From contig NW_024609835.1 in NCBI RefSeq assembly GCF_016920785.2, positions 170,992,995 through 171,056,994 on the forward strand: 64,000 bases of DNA, read 5' to 3'. The translations under genes and the position numbers were made by a program. Every line of letters begins with the position of its first letter. Position 1 is the stretch's first letter. Source of the stretch: Ixodes scapularis. Taxonomy: Eukaryota; Arthropoda; Arachnida; Ixodida; Ixodidae. Below, piece by piece: positions 34,734-45,283 of the stretch. Below the pieces are notes generated by a model. It searched no databases. It had not been told where the DNA came from and was given only the letters and a program-made list of their open reading frames with translations.

Positions 34734-35272
34734 TTTTTCCGCTAGATTTAGCGGGGAAATTTTTTCCGCTAGATTTAGCGGGGAAAGTTTTCCGCTAGAT
34801 TTAGCGGGGAAATTTTTTCCGCTAGATTTAGCGGGGAAAATTTTTCCGCTAGATGTAGCGGGGAAATTTTTTCCGCTAGATTTAGCGGGGAAATTTTCCC
34901 GCTAGATTTAGCGGGGAAATTTTTTCCGCTACATTTAGCGGGGAAATTTTTTCCGCTAGGATTTAGCGGGGAAAGTTTTCCGCTAGATTTAGCGGGAAAA
35001 TTTTTTCCGCTAGATTTGACGGGGAAATTTTCCCGCTAGATTTAGCGGGGAAATTTTTCCGCTAGATTTAGCGGGGAAATTTTTTCCGCTAGATTTAGCG
35101 GGGAAAGTTTTCCGCTAGATTTAGCGGGAACATTTTTTCCGCTAGATTTGACGGGGAAATTTTTTCCGCTAGATTTAGCGGGGAAATTTTTTCCGCTAGA
35201 TTTAGCGGGGAAATTTTTCCGCTAGATTTAGCGGGGAAATTTTTTCCGCTAGATTTAGCGGGGAAATTTACC
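34734..35272. repeat. Tandem array of about 20 palindromic units
   Basis: A unit of about 24-27 bp, TTCCGCTAGATTTAGCGGGG plus an A/T linker, is repeated about 20 times. Each unit is itself an inverted repeat (CCGCTA-gat-TTAGCGG). Variants (gaaagttttc, tttgacgggg) recur in the same order at about 34970-35035 and 35103-35160, which implies block duplication. Confidence 0.95.
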
Positions 35273-35292
35273 CATAATGCACCGCGCGGTTA

Positions 35293-35351
35293 CGCCGACG
35301 GCGACGCCGACGGCGACGGCGACGCCGACGGCGACGGCGACGGCGACGCCG
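35293..35351. repeat. GC-rich (GCGACG)n / (GCCGAC)n repeat
   Basis: Alternating GACGGC and GACGCC hexamers directly follow the palindromic array. Confidence 0.9.
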
Positions 35352-37037
35352 CTCAAGCCGGGAACGGGCCCCTAAGAGCTGCGCTCTAAAAAAGAGTTGG
35401 AGGTGAATTCTAGACTATTTTTATCCCGCAAATCTGAATATCGCGTTCGTTTTCCCCGAAGATGTAACTAAACACAAGAAAGCAAGAAAAACCTCCGACC
35501 AATCGTAACGTCAAAAAAAAATCTTTCGACCGCGAAGCGCGTGTCGATCGTGTGGGCAGCTCGTGCAGTTGCAAGTTTGCCAGTTATAGACGCTTTACAC
35601 ACGCGCCAAATTACAGCCATTACAGCCGCCATTTCTGACCTTCTCTTGTCTTACCGAGATGCCGAGCAACTGAAACGTTAGTTGACGATCCTCTGCAAAG
35701 GCCGATGCTTTAGAAAAGGACACAGTCGAATCTAATATGGCAATAACCTGTCCTGCTATGGTAATGATGAAGTGAAATAAACGGAATAAGAGGAAACAAA
35801 AACTGAAGGTCAGTTATGGCGGCGTCCATGCACAGCTGCTGCAAAGCGTCTATACATCACTGTAATATTTACAAGTCCTCAACCCAGCGTGCGATCAGCT
35901 CATCCCAGCACGCGCATGTTCGTCGCTTCGCGAAGCGATCAAATCGCTCGCCATACGCACGAACACTGAAATTCAAACCGGCCAGGACTCATTTTTTTTT
36001 TGGAAAGGTCTCTTTTTGTGACCTCTTTTGGAAATAGGAAGAGTGCGTGTGCATAACATTGATAGGCGTCGAAGATACGCGAGAGCGGAGATTCCGAAAA
36101 TTCCTATGATGTGATGCTCCGGGAAGGAGTGGCTTCAGCGGTACATTGAAAATGAATTTCCGTAGCCTCCGTGAACCAAATTAAAAAAAAATGAGTAATC
36201 TGGATATTTGTGATCCTTGAAGCCAAGGGAAGACAATTTACGTGATATTACTCAAATAAAGAACCGCTTCAGTTTCCCTTTATGAAAATGAGCTTGTAGA
36301 TGGTTAAAAGTCGCGAAGCGGAACACAACAGTTGCTATTTTAATGCAATTGCTGTTTTCGTTAAAACTGCATGATGCACGAACACGCCGACTAGAACAAT
36401 GCGGCAACAGCAGCACCAAGGCTGACAGTCCCTTCCACGGTCTCCTCCGCCGAGCGGCGCAAGGAAATTTAACAGTGGCACGTTTGGTGTTCCCTGAACT
36501 GGGGTCGCGGCGACATCGATGACGTGAGTGCGTCCCACTATCAGAACTTCTACAACAAACGAGAGCGATTAGCGATACTATACCCGCACAGAATTAAGAC
36601 CTCACTCGACGAGCGAACAGCATACTCCGAAGCGGGGGTATACTTCCGAAAACAAGAATTCAAGACGGCGGAAAACCCATCGCGATTGAAATAGTATACG
36701 CACTGGGCTCTTGAGAGCCCATACCCATGTACTAGAGAGAGAGGTAGGCGTTTATTAAACAATGATGTCAACCAGCGCCTGGTGCTGGTTTGCTACATTG
36801 TGAAATGAACGGAAGCGAAAATCATGAAGATAGAAGAAAGAAAGGTAAACAGAAGAAAATAGAAGAGAGAAAGGTAAACAGAAAAAGATAGAGGGAGAAA
36901 ACACACAAAACCAAAGTATTAAAAACTAAAAAAAAACTAAACAAAAAAAACTAACGAAAATGTTTCACTGGAAATTGTCATCGGCCATTGCTGTTCATCT
37001 ACTCCACTCATTTCGCATTTCGCAGACCACGCATTTC
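35352..37037. other. Intergenic with a possible imperfect foldback
   Basis: No coding frame with features. Sequence near 35585-35640 (tatagacgcttt, cagccgcca) reappears in reverse complement near 35810-35870 (tggcggcg, aaagcgtctata), suggesting a decayed inverted-repeat element. The rest is unassigned. Confidence 0.4.
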
Positions 37038-37840
37038 GCAGACCGGCGAAATGCGTGGCTACGAGCACTGAAATGTCCGTTTCGTGATCATCTGGCTTCA
37101 CGGTGACACGGCGCTGCGGTGGGCAAGGCGTCCTTAACAACTCGGGAACAAGCCTCCGATCGATATCGTCACCTATCTGCACCGTCATCAGCGGACCACG
37201 GCGCGTGCCGATTCCATCTACCGCCCACGTGACCAGCCTCATCGGAGCCCTTTGCCTACTTAAGACCCTGTCGCTGTGCGACACGCTGCAGACCGGCGAA
37301 ATGCGTGGCTACGAGCACTGAAATGTCCGTTTCGTAGGTGATCATCTGGCTTCACGGTGACACGGCGCTGCGGTGGGCAAGGCGTCCTTAACAACTCGGG
37401 AACTAAGCCTCCGATCGATATCGTCACCTATCTGCACCGTCATCAGCGGACCACGGCGCGTGCCGATTCCATCTACCGCCCACGTGACCAGCCTCATCGG
37501 AGCCCTTTGCCTACTTAAGACCCTGTCGCTGTGCGACACGCTGCAGACCGGCGAAATGCGTGGCTACGAGCACTGAAATGTCCGTTTCGTAGGTGATCAT
37601 CTGGCTTCACGGTGACACGGCGCTGCGGTGGGCAAGGCGTCCTTAACAACTCGGGAACTAAGCCTCCGATCGATATCGTCACCTATCTGCACCGTCATCA
37701 GCGGACCACGGCGCGTGCCGATTCCATCTACCGCCCACGTGACCAGCCTCATCGGAGCCCTTTGCCTACTTAAGACCCTGTCGCTGTGCGACACGCTGCA
37801 GACCGGCGAAATGCGTGGCTACGAGCACTGAAATGTCCGT
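37038..37840 (+). repeat. Three tandem ~255-bp monomers upstream of LINE-A ORF1
   Basis: Unit 1 is 37081-37330 (250 bp), unit 2 is 37331-37585 and unit 3 is 37586-37840. Units 2 and 3 look identical by eye. The last 43 bp of a further unit precede unit 1 (37038-37080). Each unit contains CACGTG. The position just before ORF1 and the stepwise truncation resemble promoter monomers of some LINE families. Confidence 0.9.
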
Positions 37841-37941
37841 TTCGTAGGTAAGCCCTACTATCCTTCATTTTTTTTTTGTGCGACTTCCGCGGTTCATTTC
37901 GCCGGTCTGCCTGTGTTTAGTTTGCCTGTGTTTAGTTTGAA

Positions 37942-38955
37942 ATGGGTGAACAAGGAGATTGCCTGTCCTGTCTGAAACCAGTCGCATCGGACGCCCTCTC
38001 CTTAAAGTGTTTTGAATGTTACAACGTGTATCATGTGGGTAAATGTACCGGTGTGACAAAGAATGCCTTGAAGGCCATGAGTCCAGAGGATCGGACGGAA
38101 TGGCAGTGTCAGACTTGTAAAATCCACACACAGCGACAGTCTACCCCTCCCGGAAGCTCTGGACAGTCATCGGGTGGGCTGGCACAAGATCTTAGATTCG
38201 AGAGGCTACTAAAGCAAAACGAATCGATCAATCAAAAGTTGACTGCCGTTCTTAATCGAATGGATGCTATGGAAAAATCGCTAGAGTCGCAGACTGGGAA
38301 AAGTGACGCGCTGATGTACAAACTAGAAAACCAGAGAAAGACTATTGATGGGATTGAAGCAGCTATGGATGCACAGTCAGCATGGCAAGATGAGCTCATT
38401 GCTAAACTAGAAAGCCAAAATGCAGCAATAAGTGACTTAAAGCACAAAGTTAGTGAGCTGGAAGGAGCGATAGCTAAAAGAGACGTTGAAATCTGTCAGC
38501 TCAAAGTAGCGGTTGATAACGCTGAACAGTATTCTAGACGTCAAAACATCGAAATTCACGGAGTAAGCCAGCAGCCCAACGAAAACCTCCTAGATATACT
38601 TAACCACATTTCTTCGAAACTGGTACTCCCTAAGCTAACTTTACAAGACGTTGAGGCAGCCCACAGGCTGAAAACAAAAGAAGGCAAAACTGCACCTATT
38701 CTGGTAAGGTTCAGAGACAGGAATACAAGGGATAGCTGGGCAAAAAAGCGATCTACCCTTCGTAATGAAAGAATCTACATCAATGAAAACTTGACTCGAA
38801 CACTAAAGAATTTACTGTGGGAAACAAAGAGATACGCCAAAGACATGGGTTACACGTTTACGTGGATCAGGAACGGGAAAATTTTTGTTCGGCAAAAGGA
38901 GGGATCCGCTGTCATTCATATTGAAAGTGAACGGGACTTAGTGAAAATTAGGTAA
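37942..38955 (+). CDS. LINE-A ORF1: PHD finger, coiled coil, RNA-binding domain
   Basis: An intact 337-codon frame. Residues 7-59 form a C4HC3 zinc finger of PHD type (C7, C10, C23, C26, H31, C35, C56, C59, with W54). About 80-195 is a long heptad-rich coiled coil. From about 197 (YSRRQNIEIHGV) to the end is the RRM/C-terminal-domain pair seen in LINE ORF1 RNA-binding proteins. It would coat the LINE RNA and act as a chaperone. ATG lies about 100 bp after the last monomer. No stop or frameshift is seen, although ORF2 is broken. Confidence 0.88.
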   Translation: MGEQGDCLSCLKPVASDALSLKCFECYNVYHVGKCTGVTKNALKAMSPEDRTEWQCQTCKIHTQRQSTPPGSSGQSSGGLAQDLRFERLLKQNESINQKLTAVLNRMDAMEKSLESQTGKSDALMYKLENQRKTIDGIEAAMDAQSAWQDELIAKLESQNAAISDLKHKVSELEGAIAKRDVEICQLKVAVDNAEQYSRRQNIEIHGVSQQPNENLLDILNHISSKLVLPKLTLQDVEAAHRLKTKEGKTAPILVRFRDRNTRDSWAKKRSTLRNERIYINENLTRTLKNLLWETKRYAKDMGYTFTWIRNGKIFVRQKEGSAVIHIESERDLVKIR

Positions 38956-39008
38956 TAATGGAGTCCTCATTTGAATCTTTCTGACTTTGGGACACTCACG
39001 TAACTGAG

Positions 39009-39734
39009 TTGATGCAAATAGAAGGTTGCAAGGATCACAGGCTAAGCTTAGTGCATTTAAACGTAAGAAGCATTCATAGGCACTGGGATCAGTTGATGAT
39101 GCTTATGACTAACCGATTGCAAACCCTTGACATACTTATCTTGAGCGAGGTAAATACAGATGAGTCAGCGTGCACATCGTTTACTTTACCGGGTTTCCAC
39201 TCCCACTGTTTGTGCCGAAAGGGGAGAAGGGGTGGTGGCTTAATCATGTTTGTAAGCGATGCATGGTGTTCAGATAATTTAGATGTCTCATTCCAGCATG
39301 CAGAAACACTAGTTGTCAGGATATATAAAATTAATATATCCTACGTGATATTTGCCCTATATAGGCCACCAAGTTCCAATGTGCAACTATTCTGTGACGA
39401 ATTTTCTGAAGCACTTAAGAAATATGATAATAACGAGCACCTAGTTATTGCGGGCGATTTTAATATTGACGTTTTAGATGAGGCAAGGCCGGGAGTCTCA
39501 CGCTACCTGGACACTCTTGCCTCCTTTGGTTTAGAAAACACAATTAATAATTATACGCGGGAAGAATATTATGGAACGAAACTTACGAAGTCATGTATTG
39601 ATCACATAATCATTCGAATTTCTAATTTACACTCACTCTCTGGTGTAATAAAACAAAAAGTAGCCGACCACTACATTACGGTTCTTTTAGTCCTAGGAGA
39701 AAACACAAGCAAAAATTCAACGCCGGATGAAGCC
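39009..39734 (+). pseudogene. LINE-A ORF2, endonuclease half
   Basis: An apurinic-type endonuclease domain: LNVRS near the start, a glutamate in the LSEVN segment, GDFNID at about 39457, and a C-terminal DHI...ADH pair at about 39600-39672. It would nick target DNA for reverse transcription. The frame runs into the left end of an inserted transposon at 39735 and resumes in phase at 41976. An earlier start than 39009 is possible, since the gap to ORF1 is only 53 bp. Confidence 0.85.
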
Positions 39735-40251
39735 TATACACTCCGTGCGACGCGACTGGCGCGCCGCCGCGCGGCCGGTACCGAAGGTAGGCAGTGAGAA
39801 TCCCAGAGAAAACGAAACCGAAACCACGCCGCGTACGTTGGTACGCATTGAAGTCGGAGTTGGTGCGGTTGCGCTGGGTTCACAGCATGAAGTGCTTGCT
39901 GCCTGTGCTGCGTCATTAAGTGCTTCAATAGTTATGCGTCGTATCTCGTGGAGACAAAGTTTCACAGTTTTTCACCTCGCCGATGTTTTGCGGAAAAGCG
40001 ACAACGATGTAGCCGTGCCGTGCGACGCGAGAAATTTGGTCTCCCGATCATGTCTGCCACTATGTCGGCACGGCTGACATATTCTAGCTACACTGCCGCT
40101 TTGCGCTCTGCGTTTGTTTTCGTACCAGTAACGCCTACATATGTTAGCGCCGATGGGACGAACGGAAACGCCATCCCACACTCGCGGGTTCGCAGTGCCA
40201 ATTTCGTTGGAGGAATGCCCTCCAAAGAAGTTTCGTCCCCATCGTCCGTGT

Positions 40252-40338
40252 CAGGGCCGTAACCAGGGGGGGGGGGGGGGGGGGGGTTAGGGGGTTCTGA
40301 CCTCCCCCCCCCGAAATTTTTTTCTGGGTATGGCCCTG
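40252..40338. mobile_element. Miniature hAT-like element with G/C tracts
   Basis: Inverted ends CAGGGCCGTAACCAG and, read inward, CAGGGCCATACCCAG. The 8 bp outside match at 6 of 8 (gtccgtgt and gtcggtgc). The core is a G21 run, a short spacer and a C run. Confidence 0.6.
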
Positions 40339-40536
40339 GTCGGTGCACTGACAGCCAGCCGATTTTAATCTCCACCTCTGCGCATGCGCAGTGGCGCCGG
40401 TCGGCTACCGGGTACGAAACCGGGACCGGTTCTCCGGTTTGCTGTAGCTCTCCATTATATGCCACCGATGCACATGATTCATAGGCGAAAATAAGACAAT
40501 AGACACTTTCAAAATGGCCGGCGTTGTCCCCGAAAA

Positions 40537-40586
40537 CCCCCCCCCCCCCCCCCCCCCCCCGAAATTTTTTTCTGGGTACGGCCCTG
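40537..40586. mobile_element. Second, partial copy of the G/C-tract element
   Basis: A C24 run followed by gaaatttttttctgggta and cggccctg, matching the right end of 40252-40338. The left end is missing. Confidence 0.55.
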
Positions 40587-40820
40587 GTCTGTGTCGATGA
40601 TATTTCCGGACAAGTATGGCACGCAATCTGTACTCCATGAAGAAGGATTCGAACGGTAAAAAAAGTGACAAATGTAAATCTAAAGGAAACAACAATGAAA
40701 CTCGGAATCACTGGAGAATTGACGTTTGAGTATGGAAGTTTATGTAGTGTGCTTTCTTTCTTGATCAGCCTCCTTTTGGATGTGGAAACACTGACACCCC
40801 GAGTTCTGTAGACGACAATC

Positions 40821-41455
40821 TTTTTCTCGGCTTTAGAGCCACCTATTGCAAAGTGGTTCGAAGTGGAATTACCGTCCACTGGTCCTTTCCTACCTGTAAA
40901 GTGTGCACCTCCCACGATGAGTGGTATTATCTGACAGGCTTTGACGGTCAAAGCCAGTTCCCATTTAGTTACGCCGCCCAAACTAAATTTGCACCTGGTT
41001 TCGCTATACCAACTCTTTTTGTTATAATAAGTGTTGTGCCAAGTGACGGTCATGTCAAAGTACCTGTGCGCCGAAAATCAGCACCTCGCACAACAGGTTA
41101 TTACACAACAGCAGACCGCAAAAGCCCTTGGCGGCCAAACCGCGTTTTGGCCGACAACTTTGTTTTCTCGGCTTTGGAACCACCTTTCGTAAAGTTGTTT
41201 CAATTGGAAGTACAGTCCACCCTAGTCCCTTCCTACCTCTAAAGTCTCCACCTCCCCCGACCAGTGATATTCTCTTGACAGCCTTTTCATGGTCAAAACC
41301 GGTTCCCATTGAGTTACGCCGCCCAAACCAAATTTTCACCTGGTTTCCCTATGCCACTTTTTTTTGTGTGTAATAAGTGCTGTGTCATGTTACTGTCAAG
41401 ACCAAGCACCTGTGTGCCCAAATCTGCGCTTTACACAGCCCGCTATAACACAACA
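40821..41455. repeat. Diverged direct duplication, unit about 341 bp
   Basis: 40821-41110 and 41162-41455 are the same sequence with many substitutions (for example, ttctcggcttt and gttacgccgcccaaac occur in both). It lies inside the TATA transposon. No protein reading is supported. Confidence 0.8.
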
Positions 41456-41975
41456 TTTTGGGTCGAATATTGGATATCCCCTTTGTTTCTTTATTCATTA
41501 GAAACCTAACTTTCACACCTGCTGTCTTAAAGAAACTTGGCACTCTTCGTGCACAAACTTAGTGAACATCTCACTCGCCTCCAAATATCATCGTTCCAGC
41601 AGTCCTAGGTTTACAGCGACGAGCGAAATAAATTTCCCACCCCGAGCAATCAAGGTGGCGGCCGTCTTGTTTTTCGGAATTCGGCAGCAACTAGAGAAAT
41701 TACCCCTAATAACAACTCAAACTCAATATATGAGAAGTGGAGAACAGCTAGATGCCCTTCTTAGGTCTACCCCAGTACTCATGCAACGTCGCCCTCAACG
41801 TATCGGCTCAAAAAGCAAAAGTTTCGTCCGTGCGCGCTTCCGCCGCCACAGCTTGGCATGCGAAAAGGCGCCGCGGGCTGCTGAACGCGCCTCACAGTCG
41901 AACGCCAGCTCCTCCGCTAGCGGCGCTGCGCGCGTTTTTCAAAGCGCCCCCTATAGTTCCCGCACGGAGTGTATA

Positions 41976-44098
41976 GGACTATTTTAAACAGTAAGCTCAT
42001 TGACAGCCTTATTCAGCAATTTGATTGGAAATCACTTTTAGACTACAATCACATCATTGCCTACGACACTGTGGTTGACAAATTTCAGGATATTTACGTG
42101 AAAGCTACGAAAAGGGTGAAGTTGAAAAGAAGAAAAGCAGAAAATATTTGGATAACCGATGAAATATTAGAGTTGTGCCACCAGAAAGAGAGACTCTGGA
42201 ACAGATGCAAACAAAATCCAGCTGACAGCCTCCTCAAAAGAGAATTTCGCGAATTTAGAAATAGGGTTACAGCAAAAATACGTTTAGCAAAAAAGAAATA
42301 TTGTACTAACCAGTTCAATGCGGCCAATAAGAACTCGAAGAAAACATGGGAACTTGTAAACCAGCTAACAGGTCGAAAAACGAGGAATAATATTGATGAC
42401 ACTATTCTGAAACACTTCCGTGGATCAAGTTCATGGGAGGGCCTATCGGAATCCTTTAACAATACTTTCATTGACTCAGTAAAAAAACTGAAAAGTAACA
42501 TACCCGTGGTATCATCAAAAGGTGTTACAACCCCAGTCACTTGCGCTAATTCAGCTTACCTTCCAGATATGACAGAGCATGACCTCCTAATGATTATAAA
42601 TTCTATGTCTTTGACAAAATCTCCCGGCATTGATAAGATAAGAATTCGAGATATACGCTATAATTTTAATAAACTAAAAGAAATCTTGCTTAAAATAATA
42701 AACGACGTTCTCCACACCGGTGATATCCCCAAAAAGCTTAAGGTATCTATTATAAGGCCTCTGTATAAAAAGGGAAAGCAACAAGACCTTGGAAGTTATC
42801 GGCCTATATCTATCCTGCCTGTGCTGATGCACATAATTGAAAAATGGGTTCATATGGCTATGAGCAGTTTCTGTGAAAAATTTTCTTTACTAAGCAAAAC
42901 TCAATACGGTTTCCGTCAGCAAAGGAGTACACTAACATTGCTTGAGGACTTCTCTGACTACATTCATGATGCCATAGATAATAACAAAACCGCGTTAGCC
43001 CTATTCATTGACCTATCAAAGGCTTTCGACACCATTGACCATTCTTTACTTTTACAAAAACTAGAAAAACTAGGGTTTAGAGGTCCGTTTTCTAAGTTTT
43101 TCGAGAGTTATTTCACGGATAGATTTCAAATGGCAAAAATTATGAACCACGTGAGTAATAAAATTTCAGTCGATTGTGGAGTACCGCAGGGTAGTACATT
43201 GGGACCCATGTTATATAATGTTTACACCAACGATCTCGGTTGCTTGCCTTTTGCTTCGGAAATTTTCCAATATGCAGACGATACAGTGTTATTGCTACCA
43301 TCTGATAACTATGAAAACTCAGTTTCTCCACTTCAAAAAGACGTTGATACATTATTGCTTTGGTTTGCTGTTAACATGATTTCTGTGAATGTTCCTAAGA
43401 CTAAGCTTGTCTGTTTCCGTAATCCGCATAAACGTGTTCAGTTGTCTCCATGTATTCTCCTTCATACAGCTCATTGTCATAATTGCAACTGTTTGCCTCT
43501 GCCGTATAGCAGGTCTGTTAAATACCTAGGCATCTATTTCGACGAGCACATGTTGTGGAATGAACAAATATATTACATAATAAAACGTTTGCGTGTAATA
43601 TCTGCCAACATGTATAAATTAAAATTTGTCAGCTCTTTAAGAATAAGATTGTTAGTTTTCAGATCACTAGTAGAATCGACGTTGCGTTACGGTATCACTG
43701 TATATGGTCATTGTTCTCGTTCTAAAATGACTGCGATAGATCGGGTATTAAAACAGATTGTGAACCATATCACCTATGGAACTGGGTACGAAACATTAGA
43801 AATGGAGGAAAAGGTGGCAAAGCTGGGTATTTTATTTTTTGAAAAATTTCATATCTTTGCTACAATCACGCAAAACTTTTTTAATAAGACTTTTAAGAAT
43901 AAAGTGGCCAAAACCAGAGTCTTAAGACATACAGAAAGATATGTTGTCCCGAAAGTATACACCCACTACGGAAAAAGAACAAGAAATCATTATATTCCAA
44001 CATTATTTAATAGACTTCCTCAATTTTTAATAGCTATGACATCCTTAAAAAAAATAAAATTCAAACTTAAAACCTGGTGTCATTCTTTAATGAATTAA
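41976..44098 (+). pseudogene. LINE-A ORF2, reverse transcriptase half
   Basis: An uninterrupted frame of about 700 codons after the transposon. RT motifs appear in order: SPGIDKI near 42622, YRPISILP near 42800, AFDTIDH near 43022, GVPQGSTLGP near 43180 and the catalytic YADD at about 43270. A basic thumb and C-terminal region follow to the TAA at 44096-44098. It would copy LINE RNA at the nicked target. The domain is intact in sequence but cut off from its endonuclease by the insertion. Confidence 0.88.
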
Positions 44099-44292
44099 TT
44101 GTAATATGTCTAACTGCATAACTTCTAAGTGCCTTTTTTCTGTTGTGCAATTTGATTCCGATTTCCTCATGTCGATGCGTTCCGTCGTTTGCCTGGCCCC
44201 ACACACAAGCACACCCCTGCTTTTGTGGGCCAGATCACTGTTTTTGTATATATTTCCTGTGAATAAATATGACTACTATTACTACTACTACA
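44099..44292 (+). repeat. LINE-A 3' UTR and ACT-rich tail
   Basis: About 160 bp of non-coding sequence, AATAAA at 44262-44267, then gactactattactactactac. The tail also serves as the 3' end of LINE-B on the other strand. Confidence 0.7.
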
Positions 44293-45283
44293 GTTTCTTC
44301 TGTAAGCGAGTAGCTGCTAGAAATTTCAGCAGAACTTTCGTAGCTTTATACCCCTCAGCAGCAGAGATCCATGGACCAAGCAGAGTACGAATGCTTACGT
44401 CTTGTTCATTTTGTAGCCTCAGGCCTGTCTTCATAAGCTCTCTTTCACGGCTGTAGTCCTTGCATTCACACAATACATGTTCGATGTTATGGGTGACTCC
44501 GCACGAAGCACAATCAGAAGACTCAGCTCTACCGAATTTATAAAGGTAGCTGTTGGTGTATGCCACATTCAGTCTCAAGCGATGTAGGACCGTCTCGGCT
44601 GCCCTTGGTAGTCCCCGAGGTGCCTGAAATCTAAGTTTGGGATCGATATTGTAAAGATAGGAATAATGATATTGAGGATTTCTCCAAAGGGAAGATGCTA
44701 TTTCTTGGCCTATATCTCTAATTAAGTTATTTGCATCTGATTTAGAAAACGGGATTGACACAGTAATAGCGCTCTCATGAGCGTTTCGAGCGGCTCTGTC
44801 AGCGATAACATTTCCGGTTATACCAGAGTGACCAGGAATCCACTGTATAATAAACTGGTGCCCTTTGCATGAAGCTTGGCGAGTTGCTTCCAGAATATCC
44901 TGTGCGAGTTGCAAGTTCGGGCTACATTTTTTCATCGTAGAGAGGGTGTGTAGAGCAGTTTTAGAGTCCACAAAGATAGCCCAAAAACTAGGACTCTCGG
45001 CTCCCACGCGAGCAACAGCTTCTCGAATCGCTGCGAGTTCCGATGCTGTTGACGACGTAACGTGGCTCAACCTTGCTTGTATGCATGCGTCCAGAGACGG
45101 TATATAGGCTCCCAGGGTCGATGATGCTGACATTGTAGATCCGTCGGTGAAGACATGTCTAAATGAGGCATAAGTTCGGTTTATGTATTCCAGCACTGTC
45201 TGCGTAATCACGGGTGTGGGCATCTTTTCTTCGAAGCGATTCCCGGAATACTCGTTCTTATTTCTAAGTGAGGCTACCTCCAT
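44288..45283 (-). pseudogene. LINE-B RNase H and C-terminal zinc finger
   Basis: 331 codons. RNase H residues are visible: FTDGS (D) near 45150, SELAAIRE (E) near 45030, DSKTAL (D) near 44970 and WIPGHSGI-GN-AD near 44850-44800. The C-terminal CASC...H...C motif lies near 44500. It is out of frame with the RT part (ends 45274), so a small indel or programmed shift near 45280 separates them. It ends ...KKL then TAG, running straight into the tail. Confidence 0.85.

Larger units (their letters stand above)
39735..41975. mobile_element. TIR transposon inserted at TATA in LINE-A ORF2
   Basis: Ends are perfect inverted repeats: CCTATACACTCCGTGCG at 39733 and its complement CGCACGGAGTGTATAGG ending 41977. 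TATA (or TA) is duplicated at both ends, and the LINE frame continues in phase from one side to the other. 2.2 kb with no recognisable transposase. It contains smaller repeats (40252-40338, 40821-41455). Confidence 0.85.
37038..44287 (+). mobile_element. CR1-like LINE (LINE-A), interrupted
   Basis: Order: tandem 5' monomers (37038-37840), ORF1 (37942-38955), ORF2 endonuclease (39009-39734), an inserted transposon (39735-41975), then the ORF2 reverse transcriptase (to 44098). The 3' UTR ends with AATAAA and an ACT-rich tail. Without the insertion it is about 5.0 kb. PHD-finger ORF1 proteins are known in CR1-group LINEs; the clade call is by resemblance. Confidence 0.85.

Noticed and set aside
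34734..35272. Possible CRISPR array
   Set aside because: The units are contiguous with only A/T linkers, there are no unique spacers and the context is eukaryotic. It is a palindromic tandem repeat.
40088..41053. 321-codon minus-strand open frame
   Set aside because: It runs through G/C tracts and a repeat duplication inside a transposon and shows no domain pattern.
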